This document shows, piece by piece, positions 34,240 through 47,165 of a stretch of 64,000 nt of DNA (positions within the stretch are counted from its first letter, which is position 1; each line of letters begins with the position of its first letter). A program made the translations under genes and the position numbers. The stretch covers positions 22,010,001 to 22,074,000 of the forward strand of contig OZ316893.1 of NCBI GenBank assembly GCA_973895155.1. Direction: 5' to 3'. The notes beneath the pieces were generated by a model. It did no database searches and was not told the DNA's origin. It was given only the letters and a program-made list of their open reading frames with translations. The stretch is from Marsupella aquatica (taxonomy: Eukaryota > Marchantiophyta).

Positions 34240-36830
34240 GTCTCTATTATAATAAAAGAGATTGTATGTGTTCAGGTCATGTGTTCAGTTATGATTGGAC
34301 CTGCTGACATTTCTGTTGTGTTTCCCACACTCAGTTGTGCACGAAGACAGTATATATTATAATGACAAATTAAAACCTACGCTTGGAGAGGAATAATCAG
34401 GCAAGGACCCAGCAAGGACCATGATAAGTGAATGCATGACCTTAAAGAGTTTGATATCTTGAGAAAATATATTACGGCCAGACTATCTTCTAAAGTATCT
34501 GACAAGCTTTACAATTACTCTGTCATAATTATATACTAAATGCCGGAGCCATTCCTTGGGGGGTTTAATCTAGTGTATATATTGGGTACCATGTGCGATC
34601 CTAGCCAAATATAAATACTCATATTTTATAAAGAAAATATTCTAAGAACATTATTCATTTGAAAAATTAATTATCTATTTTACTTTATAAAAGATATGTA
34701 TTCGAGAATATTTTATAAATCTAATTTTTCTATAACTTCTTTTACCTCCCACATTTTAAAAAACATTTACCTAATTTCATCAAAAATACATAGTTTTGGA
34801 TTGGACACTGCTCTCACCATTTTTGGTACTAGTTGACCCCCCAATAGCCACCATTTTTGTGCTAGTATTTTTGCGCCGTCTCCTCTCCACCTCATAATGT
34901 GTGATGCTGACAACCTGCATTGTGTTCCGATAAATATAACCATATAGGGAAAACTTGTCTTTTCACTTAACTCATCAAGATTTTTAACAACCTCCGCAAC
35001 TGCACTTTTGGACAGTGAAATTTTATCAATAAAAGTACTACTAGCTAAGAGAGACTGACTGATGAGGGTCCAGGGGGCTCTATCCACACTATTATCTTAG
35101 CTCTATCCCTGATTCTGCATTGTTGAGGGCGGAGCCAATTTTATGCCATGCAACCCACACGTACCTTTCCACACCATACCTAGGACCACACTTGAATCTC
35201 ATCATCGTACCCCAATCATGTAACACCCCTACCCTTGAGGTGTCACAATATTAGGGCAGGACTTACTTGATCTTATCACCATTCTCCGTGCTGCACCAGG
35301 CGTAGAGGGAGCTTGAACACAACAAGAGTATTGTGTTCTAAAAACAGAGAATGTGGATTGCACTTATCAATCAGCACTAGCTTCAAGACCAAGAGCCAGG
35401 GTAATTGCTAAGGATTTCTAAAATTTGTCAGGGTGGCAAACATTATCTTGTGTCAAGGGGTTAGTGTTAGGAATATTTGTTAGTATTTATTTAAATTTTG
35501 TAGATTTATTTCTGACAGTTAGATGTTGCTAGATCTAAGGAGACCTGTCAAATTTTGGCTAGTAGTCCGGCTTGGCTAGAAACTGGCTCATGAGACCCCA
35601 AAATAGGTGACAAATTTTCTTTAAAAGTGGCGATTCTATCACCCCATGTTGCATTGGATGCAACTGTGTTAGTTACATTGTTGTATGAGGTTATGGTTCA
35701 GATCCATTCATTGAGATCACCAATCACGTGCCAAAGAACGGGTATACCTTGGAGAATGTTTAATCATTTCTCATTATTCCAAGTTGAGCCTTCACAAGGA
35801 AGTTTTGGTGCCCACCTAGGTAGGCAAACACTAAGCAACCAGGGAAAATACAAGATAGAAGATATTTTTGCCGAGTTTCATGTTGGTGTAACCTGGTACC
35901 TACCTGAAGGTAGGGATATGCAAAAAACCAAAACAGGACTATTGTGGCGATTCCTAAAATACCTATGTATACAAAGTGGATAGCTGGTAGTTCATAGATT
36001 CACCACCATACCATGGATGTCCAGAAATTCCCAAATGTGCAAGAATTGGGTTAATGTGGGACAATGGAAAACTCCAATGATAAGTTTGGAGTTAAATTTT
36101 CAAATAAATTAAGCCAATTTCCTTCCGTTAGGTTACCAATAAGAATAGCACATTTGAATTCAAATAGCAAGCTCAATGGCACATTTTATATATATCAAAG
36201 GTCAAATCAAGGCCAAAACTAAATCCGCAACCAAGACTGCACCCGGGCTGCACAGGAGTCTGCAGGGCCATGAGCAGACAACCCATAACTCAACCTCCTA
36301 CCAAGACGTACTCAGTCTGCAGAAGATCGAGTCGGATGCCATGAGCACAGAGGCCAAAACAGGTGTGTATTAGTAAAAAACATTGCTCAATTGAGTAGAT
36401 TGATCGAACTCAATCTGGAGCCAAGCCAAATGTACCGGATGGACTCTCTAGATGTTGTCTACTACTGTAGCTACATAAAATTGCGTCAGATTGAGAGATA
36501 AATAGTCTTCAGTAAAAGTGGTGAATGGTTATTGTACTTAAGGTGAGTGTACGTACAGAATCGAAGTGCCCCTCAAAAGAATTAAATCTCCATCCAGACC
36601 TGCCTAAGCATTATAACAGAAGCGATCTTCCTCACGTCCTGGAGTGTGCAAAAAACAAAAGTAGTCTGGTCACAATTGTTTGTTTACTGAATATAATTAT
36701 GCAACAAAGGATTAATACAGAGTATTATGAACTACATGAGTCTAACTAACATAATAAACTACCTGATGTAACGAACTACTAAACTACCTGATCGGAACCT
36801 GCCTTTGGCTAAGCACTAGAATAATCTTGC
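34240..36830. other. Repeat-rich spacer
   Basis: 34,575-34,660 is a short relative of repeats A and B (gatcctagc, aatactcatattttataaag). 35,627-35,983 (+) is an ORF with no recognised family. No other gene seen. Confidence 0.45.
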
Positions 36831-36835
36831 CAATG

Positions 36836-38706
36836 TCAAAGTGTCCATTGCAATGGAAAGTTTCCTCTACTCATTTTTAGGACTTCCATTCCTGTCACTA
36901 GTCTTCCTACGTTGAGAAAGGGAATCACAGCATTTTTGCTTAAGGTAGCTTCCCAGATTTCACACCCTTCTCTGACCCGCTTATTCACCCAACTCACATG
37001 GACATTGATGGAACTCTTTGTTCCATCATCCAGAGTTGCGTCAACAAAGCTTTCTTCTTCAGGTTCATCTTGGAGTGTATTTTCCATAGAGTCAACATCC
37101 ATACTTCGGCAAGAGATGGACCTCCTTCAGTCCGGCCCTGTGCTAGATCTTCAGCACTCCTTACAACCACAAGTCTCAGCCTTGAACCATGTACACTAAC
37201 CTCCACCGCATCATGTATTTTTGGGTGATTGAGTAGGGCATGTATGATATGTTTCTATATGTCAACGCTGACTCCTGTCTTGAAGTTCCAGGCATACAAT
37301 CTCAGAGGAACCTCTTCCTGCTAGTTGACTAATGGGCATAAATTTATGCAATAAACGAGAAACTGGCTGAAAACTGGTATCACCATGATAGTGTTCAGCC
37401 ATGGTTGCAAGCAATGGCAAACCTGAGAGCTTGTCAGTTATCATCTGATTATCAAGTGATCTTTGTATACTGAACTACTTGGCCTCAAAAAACAACTCCT
37501 GGTGTCCCAAAAATTCATGGACAAATAAGTCTAATATGACTGCTCTCCAATTCCAACTGTATTCTGCACTGTCCTCGTCATCTGTCAATACTACCACATG
37601 GTCACCAATCCTGAAAAGAGTGTTCCTTACCCCTACAGATTTCAAAGGGATAACTTTAAAATCCATGACAATCCTAAACAAGGACATTGCCAGCCCTCGA
37701 AGAGCCCAATGCCATTTGACAAAATTGTTGCCATCCTCAAAAAGTAGACGCTTCTTCACCTTTGTTCTACCTACTCCTATTCCTCTAGAGAGAATGGAAA
37801 TTGCACAGTGAGAATCGGCAGCAAATCTACTCATATTTTTAACTAGTGAAAGAGCCTGCTCTTGTGAGGAGACTACGACAATACATTTCTCATGCCGTTT
37901 TGGGTAGGTAAAGTCACGTTTGTCCCTTGCTACATGCTCAATTGCTCTGGCTCCTGTTGGCCTCAAACGGTTGTGTGCTTCCAACAGTGTACGATGCTGT
38001 GGCAGAAATCCATCATCATCATTCCAAATCATCATGCATGTTTTAGTAAAAAAATTGCCTGACGTGATGGGAGGTGAAAGTTAGCTCCATTTCCTTGTTG
38101 TTGGTGGCAGTCTGTCCATAACCAGAGACCATACTTTTGAACCTGTAGCACCAATACACCCAGTGTGGACCATGTTGTTCGATGTCATCCAACAACTCAC
38201 CGCTACCTACAAGACAAATTACATCTCATTTGTAAGATGAGTGATCGAGCAAGGCTAAGCAGTCTGCAGTTGCCCTCGGGGGTTTCACTTCCACAAAAAT
38301 GGCATATCACATGCGACGAAGGATAGGGTCATTTTATTGGTTGTAAGGGAAGACTTAAGAATTTTTGTAGAAGACAATAGGGTCTTTTAAATTCAATTTT
38401 GAGAGTTATAAGAATATTCCAAGAATATTCCAACTTTATAGGGGTTTAAAAATAATAATTTTTTCTTACATTTTAGGGGGTCCGAGGCCTAAAAACGTCG
38501 CAGGTGATGGGGAGGTCCCCATATAGTGAGACCCCTGAGCAGTTGCCTTGAAAAAATACCCTAAAAAACTCCATTGGAAAATATGTATGTGTAACAAACC
38601 TGCAACATGTTCGAGTATAGAGGCATTAACTCCAAAATGCTCCTCACCCGCCATGAAGCCAACAGACTTCTTGCCTTCTCCAAAGTTGACTTCCTCCACC
38701 CCTCCT
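36836..38706 (-). pseudogene. TNP2-like (En/Spm) transposase relic
   Basis: An exon at about 38,706-38,600 (VEEVNFGEGKKSVGFMAG ... ILEHVAG) splices over an intron (38,599-38,207, GTTT...TAG) to 38,206. The frame then reads SGELLDDIEQHGPHWVYWCY and RF, then MMIWNDDDGFLPQHRTL, and ends at TAG, 37,475. HGPxxVYWCYRF resembles the GPVYGFWCFSFERYN region (DUF4218-like) of TNP2 transposases. The end, VHEFLGHQELFFEAK followed by TAG, sits where an aromatic W is usual (EAKW or EVQW), so TAG may be a TGG mutation. The same frame continues to 37,262 (FMPISQLAGR), with a third open piece at 37,102-36,836. The catalytic part is missing. Family assignment is moderate. Confidence 0.5.
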
Positions 38707-38709
38707 GCC

Positions 38710-39260
38710 TACTTTGAATGTAAAAGAGTCTTCCGATCTCAAATAACAGCATGCCAATTGAACCTAGAGGACTTTCAACTCCTAATCTCAAGCTATATAG
38801 TATGTGCGGTAGACAAAATATAACAAATCAAGTATATTCGGCACTAGTAATGTCTTGTTGAGTGAGGTTATGGCCAGTGTGGTGAGCATGGAGTGATGCT
38901 GGTTTGCATGTAAGTTAGGTAAGATTTTGCTTAGTATGTGTATAGATCCGGAGTCTTATGGCTAGCTACGGTTGGGTTTATTATTGCAACGGTGTTCATT
39001 TCACGCAAGATTATCATGGGAAATTAGTGGAATTTTCATTTTAGATTAAAAAGAAAAATTGAGGTGGAATTTCGGCCACTCAAAAAATGTTGTCCAGAGC
39101 TTAATGACATAGGCTTATAACCACTCAATATGTTTGCCTCAAGAGTGGGGGGTTGGGAGGAGAGGTGAGAGCATGACATGTAGCATGAGTGGCCTTAGTT
39201 GAGGGGGTGCTACAGGGAGATGGCTCAAGGCTTATCATAAAGACACAAGCCCTATGCACA
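38710..39260. other. Spacer, nothing recognised
   Basis: No convincing gene. It might contain further 5' pieces of the transposase relic, but none could be read. Confidence 0.4.
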
Positions 39261-39261
39261 A

Positions 39262-39895
39262 AAGATTTTGAGGTGAGGGCAAAATGTCGAGGTGACGGAA
39301 AGATGCCAAGGTGAGGGCAAGATCTCGGGCAAGATGTGGAGAGAGGAAAAGATATTGAGGTGATGGCAAGATGTCGAGGAGAAGGAAAGATGTCAAGGCA
39401 AGAGAAAGATGTTGAGGTGAGGGAAATATGTCAAGGTGAGAAAAATGTAAAAGAGAGAAAAAGATGTCAAAGTGAGGAAAATATATCAAAGGTGAGAAAA
39501 TATGCGAAGGAGAGAAAAATATTGAGGTGAGAAAATGAAATTGAGTGAGAAAAGAATGTTGATGCGAAGAGAAGATGTCAAGAAGAGAAAAGATATCGAG
39601 GAAAAATATGTTGAAGTCAGAATAAATGTCGAGGTGAGAAAAAGACATCGAGGTGAGAAAAGATGTGGAGACCATGAGAAAAGATGTCGAGGTGAGAAAA
39701 CAATGTTGAGGAGAGAAAAAACATTCAAGGAGAGAAGAATGTAGGGAAGAGAAAAGATGTCAATGTGAGAAAGCAATGTCAAGGAGAGAAAAAGATGTCA
39801 AAGAGGAAAAAGATGTCTATGTGAGAAAAATAGGTCAAAGCAAGAAAAATGTGAAGGCAAGACAAAAATGAAGGCAAGGCAAAGCATGTCCCAAG
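39262..39895 (+). repeat. Purine-rich minisatellite
   Basis: About 630 bp of degenerate 16-20-bp units like gaggtgagaaaaagatgtc. Strong strand bias: almost no C on the + strand. ORFs inside (for example 39,336-39,530 + and 39,235-39,675 -) are repeat by-products. Confidence 0.85.
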
Positions 39896-39959
39896 GAGTT
39901 GTCGGGAGGGCAAGGGTGTGGGAGGGTGGGGGCACCGCAAGACAGCCAGAGGCAGTGAT

Positions 39960-41600
39960 TTAGGGCTTGGAGTACCCTAAACCCAGTGCCATAATTATGG
40001 ACGGAGGGAATATTATTTCATTTTTTCTCCTCCTTTTTTGTTTTCTCCTCCACTCTTGCACCCTCCCTCTCTCTCCTTCCAGCCTCCCTCCCTGACTATT
40101 CAACTCCCTCCCTCCCCCCTCCAACACGATTAAAATATAAGAAAAAAACTGGGAGGAAAACACAAAATGATCTGAAAGAAAAATGAAAATTTCTCTTATC
40201 TAGCAAAATGCCAAAAAAAACTCTTAAACCAATGTGCCTTCCTCAGAGCAAGTATATCCATGGGTATTAATCCACTTCCATTGGGTATCCCCCTTTCACT
40301 TAAGCTGAGGGCATTAAAATAAATGGAATATATTTGAAGGTATTAGTTGTTCCCTCATTTTTCACTTTTTTAAAATAGACTGCACAAAAGCTTTTAGGCA
40401 GGATAGCTTTCTATAGTGTTTGATAACTCAACACCCATGTGTTGGGAAGAAAATGTCCTTGTCTAAAACATGTTGATGCGCAAAATATGTCATTGTGCAA
40501 TTACTATCAATGCAGTCAATGTTGTTGTTATGAAAGTGATGTCGTTGGGGAAGGCGAGGATGCAAGGCTGGTAAGAACATCCAAGGCATTGTGAGATTCA
40601 AGTTGGGATGCTTCATGCTATATGGAGGGAGAACATATATCTTACCTTTTTTTGTCTCCCTATTCTCTTCATGCTCTCCCTTTTTTTCTCCCTTCTCTCC
40701 CTTCCTTTCTCCCTTCTCTCCCTTCCTCCATCTCTCCACGTTTTCCTTCCCTCCAAGACCATTAAAAATGAGAAATTTTTGGGAAGAAAAGATAACCATC
40801 AGCCCCTTCTCAAGAAAAAAGAGCCAAGAAAACCTTTCTATGTTATCACTTCCCCTTTTTTGGCTCCATGCCAAAAACCTCAAACTCTGGTCAATTAATT
40901 TGTATGCCTTAACTTATTCTCCTTTAATGCTCCATGCCAAAAAACACTTTATGTGTATACTATGTATCCTTGCACATGTACTATAACCTGTATCAAACAT
41001 GTATTATAACAACAATAAAAGGTACCCATTATGTACAAAGTGGGAGCCAAGGTTGTGGGCAGAATAATGCATGCAAGGGCATGACCTAGGCTAGGGAAGC
41101 CTAAGAGTGGTGGACAGGGCAGGGGCATGCGTCAGGGACTGAAGCAATGAGCTTTAATCACTTGGCCCGATGCCCTATGCAAGGCTTGTAAAGGGCTTAG
41201 GTGGGGGTTTGAGGCATATCCAAGGGATCTAAAAAATTGCAAAAACATCTAAGGGCCATGGTTGGTTCCCGCCCACCCTGCATTTCATAAACGGACGATG
41301 ACCACAAAAAGCGCGGCATCGTGTATTATAGTGTTTGATTGTAAATAATTGTCATCTTTAAGGTCATGTGTACACGTATTATGGTCCTTGCCCTTTTACT
41401 CTTCTCCACGTACATATAGGTTTTAACCCTGCAACTTGCTCTCTCCCATTTTTTTCTGGTCAGCCTTTCTAAGAAATCTATGTCCTCAACCTAGACCAAA
41501 AATCCAACTTTTGGGCCAACTTAATTAAGTCACAGGGTTTCAGGTTTGAGATAGGTTCAACACGCTCCCACGGGTCATCTGGGCACAAATGGTTCTTGAA
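39960..41600. other. Two related polypyrimidine-rich segments and spacer
   Basis: 39,990-40,240 and 40,600-40,880 share the order: atggagggag-like start, long CT-rich tract (ctcctcc or ctcccttctc), cca-ga-cattaaaa, ggaagaaaa, then tgccaaaaa. They look like a diverged direct duplication. No gene seen. Confidence 0.5.
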
Positions 41601-41644
41601 GGGCACTGACGGGGGCACTGATGCATATTGCGCAAAGCAACTTT

Positions 41645-41883
41645 CAGTGTGGATGGCAGTGCGCCGACCACCTGAGTTACTGATGGTCACCTTTTGCGGG
41701 AACCTCATATTTTTGGTCCGTGACCTGGCCTGCAACATTTTGCTCACATGAAATCTCCAGGAATGAGCTGGTTTGAGATGCCCTACTAGCAAGGACCAGG
41801 TCAATGTAGCGTTCAAGGAAACAATAAAAAATTACTTGCACGAGTCAGTAACTCGGGTGGTCAGCGCACCGCCATCCACACTG
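41645..41883. repeat. 39-nt near-perfect inverted repeat
   Basis: The arms 41,645-41,683 and 41,845-41,883 match in reverse complement at 36 of 39 positions, and all three differences are transitions. The spacer is 161 nt. Either strand as RNA would fold into a long stem with some G-U pairs. Both arms, read on opposite strands, give SNSGG(R/Q)RTAIHT, so the copies may derive from a coding sequence. Confidence 0.85.
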
Positions 41884-42417
41884 GTGCAGCTCACGAGACA
41901 CAATGCTCGAGCAACACGGCCATCCATCCCACTAGCAATTCCGCACAAAGGAGTCAGCTAATGGGACAGAACTGATTGCACTACCGGACAGCATGGGAGG
42001 GGATGAACCTCAGATGGGATCCACATTTTTGCACTTATGTTAAGTAGCTCAGTACGGGTTTAGTACTTTTGCAGGTGCTAGTGACTTTCCTGGTTTTTTG
42101 CTCTTTTCCCTTCAGAATGCAGCCCTTCAGAATGTGAAACTTTTGCCAAAATCAGGATCTGCTGTAACACCTCTATCCTACCCTCTGATAAGTGTTGCGC
42201 GGTGCGCCAACGAACCCATGTTCCTGCTCTGTCATTACATGCTGCATAGTATACAGGGAACCATGCAGGGAATTGAGGCAGTCCAAATTTACTACCTGCT
42301 TGTGGTTGTCTTAGTTAAATATCAAAGGTAGGGATGTGAAAGGCTGGCAAGTTTCCATGCCTTACCGAGTGCCTTACACTTTGAAATTGTAGATTAGTGT
42401 TGTTTTGTTCACTAGGG

Positions 42418-42550
42418 GCCGCCACCAGTTATGTAAAGGACCATGTTTTTCAAGACTGTATACATGCAAGACGGCCCTTAGTCCTCCTGGTTTTTCCTTT
42501 TCTTCTCCCCTCAATGGGGTCTGTGCCTTTGGGATCCTGTCCCCAGGTTT
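42418..42550 (+). repeat. Dispersed repeat member
   Basis: Contains acatgcaagacggcccttag and a following CT-rich part. Relatives are at about 57,415-57,480 (reverse) and 57,732-57,780 (forward). Confidence 0.55.
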
Positions 42551-42559
42551 GGAGCTTTA

Positions 42560-45500
42560 TGTCCTTTGGCAGTGTCAAATAGCTGAGTATGATGTTGCTT
42601 TGATACCAATCAAGTTTAGAGGCATGAAAATTTAGCACAACTATAGAAACAGACTTCACAGATCTTGCGCTAGTGGGCTCTCATCTCCACTTAGTTGTCC
42701 GGGTGCAGCTGCAGAAAAGCTAGACAAGGCCTCAGTTGCATTACTAAGATGCCAACCTATTGACTGGGAACAACCCTAAGTTTGTGGGCAATTCACATTA
42801 CTCCTGAAGCATATAAGAAGACAGTTTATGCTTCGGGTAATTCAACCATTATCTAGTCAAGAGTTTCCAACTTTTAAAATTGACTCTTTGAATGAATGCT
42901 GAAGGAAAGCCAATGATGTGACACGGAAAAAGAGCCCAGAGTGAATGAATAGGATAATATCCTGGTTAGAGTGCATTATAAATGTCAAAATGAGGGCAGT
43001 AGCCCAAGTTTTGAGGGGCATTATTCTCATAATGCTTGTAATTAGGACATGAAGGTAAACTTGAGTGATTTTTCACAAACAGACAAGAAAAAAGTGGATT
43101 TTTGAAATAAAAAGATAAAGTTAAAAGGTCATGCAAGAAGTAGGTGCTATGCAATTGGCCAAAAACATGAAAGAAGTTAAAAGTCAATCTGTGATCTTTG
43201 ATGCAATTTATTATATAATTTTATATGGTGAAACAATATTTGGGTTTTACATTTATGGTGTTTTTGCATAATCTCCTCCTCAAAAGAGGGGAGGGCTACA
43301 TGGAAAATTCGGGGGAAAATTATTACACTCAAAAATACAAAGGAAAAATCACAAAAGTCTTTACACTCTTAGGAATCATTCATGCCTGTTTTTGGATTTC
43401 ATAAACAGACCGCACATACACATGCCTGATCATTCCTGCCTGTTTTGGAGTTATTAAACAGACCACACATACAAATGTTGTTGTGCAGGCTCCCTTATTA
43501 TAAAGGTTTGATACCATGCTTTTTGAAGCTAGTGTGGTACAGCAAGCATATAATTATATGCTCTGAGCAGTTAATTGACTCAAGGATGGTTTTATGAAGT
43601 ATGTTTTAAGTTTGTTTTATTATTTTTGTTGAAAAGGAAGCTTTATAGCATGCAAGGGGGCAGCACCGCCAAGCACAAGAAAAGCCCATCCAGAGGGCGA
43701 AAGCAAAAGAGCCACCCTCACACAACCAGAAACCAATCAGGCCAAAAGATCATATGAAGCCACCTGGTCAAGCTGTCCACGAGAGGCCAGTGCTTGACCA
43801 GGGCAGTCGTATTCCTAAATCTCTTCCTCTTGTAAATGCTATTTTCTTCAATCCACATTTCCTTTTTCCTATAGAGTTCGCCCTCCAAACAGGACTCTAC
43901 ACAGAAAAGGTTGCCAGAGTCCCCAGTGCTAATTGACAAACATCCGGGTTAAGCTTAGCATTAGTCTCGCCTCGGTCGATCCACCACTGCTTTTGAGAGC
44001 ATTGAGAAAAATGGAGGCACAGACTGGGCTTACCCTTAGTAAACTTCAAGACTTCCCTCTTGTCATTCATTCTCATTGTCTTCAGTCATTGGTATGTCAA
44101 TGTTGGCCCAGGGGTGTAGGACTAACCTCCAGTTCAGCAACATTACGTTTCAGACTCCTGGTTTTATGATGCGTTAAGAAAGATCTAATGTATAGTTGAC
44201 AAATATATATTAAAGGACTGCTTTCCAAAAAAAGGACTGCTTTCAGAAACTGCTTGACTGTAGGGCTATTAAATAGTACTCTGGAAGATTATCTATAATT
44301 CTCATATCAATGATGATCAATATCTGCAATTGCATGTTACTAAAGGCTATTCAATACATCAGATATGATCATGTGCTATGTAATTATCTGATATGCATAA
44401 ATATGCGTTGTTGGATGGATTATGCTTATATTCTGATAAGCTTATGGTGTATAAGTAGTATGTTGTGGGGTGATGTAAAAACAACATGTGTATAGGGTCT
44501 CGTTCAATGTTTTCTGAGTCACTCTGCTGTAACCTTTTTCAGGCTGTGTCTGGAAATTTTCCAGCCCATCATTCCTAAGCCTGAATACTCTGGTTGAAAG
44601 TAAATAAAGATGAGACAAGAAAAGATCTTGCGAAAATTCATTATTATTTCCCGTTCATTTTTGCCCCATCCTTGTTTTCTCTATGCATTTTCAGTTATCC
44701 CTTTAGAGTCAAGGTCTGGAGGTTTCACTCTAGAGAGTAGCTCTGAGCCGTAAGATTTTGATTAGGCTTTACTACGGTAGTAAGATGTCAAACTTTTGCA
44801 TGGGTTATTTTTGGTACAAACCTGATTACTACTTTGGATTTGAGCTTTGAAACATGTTATTACTCGGTGCAGAGAAACCACCCACTGGCCCATTGGGCAC
44901 GTGAACTATGTGGAGCAGGAGGGAGGAGGCGCACACAATTGTGCAAACCAATGATGGCAAAGGCTTGCATGACAAAACTTCTTTGCCTGGTCGTTGGGCG
45001 TTGTTGCTCGTTGGGGGGACCCTCGATGCTGCTTCCGAGTCCACAAACTCGGCATCATTCTGTCTCTTCAGACTTTGGGGAAAAAGGGAAGCAACCAGCC
45101 TTTTTTTTAATTGGCAAAAAATAAGTATATTCCATCTCTCTGAAAAGTTTGTGCCACTTTTGGCAAAACGTGGCAAAACTTAACTAGGTTTTTTGTCTTC
45201 CATTAGCCAACTCCCACCTAGCCACAACCCATTAGCTAGAAGCTGATGGTGATCCACAAATCTAGGGTGATCTTAAGGTCAGAAATGAATGTGTTCACCA
45301 ACTGGCCAAACAAAAACCCCTTAAAAATTAAATTGAGGGCAGCCCTTCCTGGTTGGTTTAGAGGGTTCCCGTTTCCCCACCATGTGTTACTGTATGTCGT
45401 TAACTGACCAAATTTTGGGCCAATGTTGCCCGTCATTGAGATCGTTGAGGGAAAAGAGAGTAACCGTATGGGGTTGATAGGCTCCGGGGTTTTGGGGATA

Positions 45501-46925
45501 CTTCCTAATTTTTAATTTTACGTTATGATTGTCATTGTGTGATACCGTCCAAAACCTTATATTAAAGTAGTGGTATAATCTGCTCAAGTTTATCTTAAGC
45601 AAGAATGTCTGTTCCCCTTCATCTTCAGAGTAGAGTTATTCAACGTGTCTTTGCAAAAGATGTAAGGTGGCACAAGTTGCTTCCAACCCTCGGTATGATA
45701 CTCTGGGTTCCTTTGATATTTAAATCCACACCACCGGAACTTCCAACATGTTAGTAAATCAATACTCTTACAACCAACTTGCATATGAGCAGTCTCTTCA
45801 CAATGTGGCTTTTAACAGAGCAAAAGTTTAGGAAAAAGGAAGATTGAGTACATGTGTCATGTGTGCATCTGAGTTAGTGACTCATCTTTGCTGTTGGGTA
45901 CCTCCCTTTAGGAGCATTGTGAATGAGATTTGTTTGTTGTATTCCCCATGCAAAGGTCAGTACCTGAAGGGCCGGAAGGTTTGCGGCCTTTGCCCTTGGG
46001 TTTCTAAAATAGAATATGATAGAAACTATTGTACTACTGTCAATATACCATAGAGTGATTTTGGGTTTGCAAATATTGGCCAAAAGCCTACAGGACATCC
46101 TCCATACCCTGATGCCCTGGTTCTTTTGTCGGTTGATTTTCAGGACGACTCTTGTTGTGCTCATTGCTGGCATGTTACTCTTTTGTGGGTTGCTTCCTTT
46201 GTTGTATTGTAATTTGCTCCTGCAATGTGAGTAATTATTACGTTCAAAACAAGCCTAGTTGCGCAGCTTGCTTAGGCCAATTAGTTTTTAAACCAAACCT
46301 CCCTTGCAAGCTCTCCCACTCACTTACAGTCATAGTATCCTCATACCCTAGTTTGTGTGGTGATTTCCATATAACTTTGAACTATTTCAGATGCGTTTGC
46401 GTGAATTGTGAATCTCAATGAGCCCTATGTTTTGAGTTGTAGGTTGCCCCCTATGGTGAATTAGTGACATGACCATGATACTGAAATCCCTAAACATGAT
46501 GTACTCTTTCGTATGCATAACTATGATACATGTGAAAAACGCTGGGTGCCCCAAGTGATGAATTAAAACTAATAAAATAGAGAAACAAACAAAAAATGCT
46601 ACCATTAAAAACCCTACATTTTTTACAAACTGCCAAGATAGACCAGCACAACCCAGATAGACTAGAACGACAGCTGTTTTTAATTCCTTTGTAAAAGAAT
46701 TCTCTTTTATGGTGAACAGGAACCTGGTCCATCTTGGGTAGTAGGGTTCATGGGACCCTATATCTGGTCCATCCAAGCATTCCTTTCAATCAAAAGAAAT
46801 TGCAGAAAAAAATCATATACTACGGTGATCTAAATAGGTAAATCATACAAGTAAATATATAATACCATATGATTAGCGGTAGGTATTTGACAACGTTCGA
46901 ATCGACGACTGTAGACCCAGCTCAG
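42560..46925. other. Gene-poor spacer
   Basis: No gene recognised in either strand. Short duplications: 43,383-43,477 (two units with aaacagaccgcacatacaca-like ends). 45,960-46,005 (agggccggaaggtttgcggc) resembles 57,618-57,660. The rest is ordinary AT-rich DNA with scattered short ORFs. Confidence 0.45.
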
Positions 46926-46929
46926 TGTC

Positions 46930-47165
46930 CGTTTAGTGTCCCCAAAATCCTGGTCCCAGCGATCAGCCTCCCCAAGGTCGGGCGGTCTCCTCCAGCGCAC
47001 ACTGTCTACTATCTTCCAGTTCTCCGAAGTAACTAATAGTCTTCGTGGCCCCGCCGGATCCAGCACGATAAGGCGGAACGATAGCTGCGCTGGTATTGGC
47101 TCGGAGCTCTGCCAGAATACCGCGAGCTGATCTCATTGGGCGAAGCTTATCCACTGTCTTTTGAC
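46930..47165 (-). other. GC-rich island, possible orphan exon
   Basis: GC content rises sharply above the surroundings. Two overlapping minus-strand frames are open: 47,154-46,963 (RSARGILAELRANTSAAIVP, rich in R, A and S like an organelle-targeting start) and 47,066-46,830. I recognise neither. It could be the 5' exon of a lost gene. Confidence 0.25.

Noticed and set aside
35627-35983. 118-residue + strand ORF, possible gag remnant
   Set aside because: No zinc knuckle or capsid motif, and no neighbouring retroelement sequence.
39235-39675. 146-residue minus-strand ORF
   Set aside because: Low-complexity product of the purine-rich minisatellite.
40591-40986. 131-residue hydrophobic ORF
   Set aside because: Encoded by a CT-rich tract (Ser/Phe/Pro/Leu); a similar tract at about 40,020 is not open, so there is no sign of selection.
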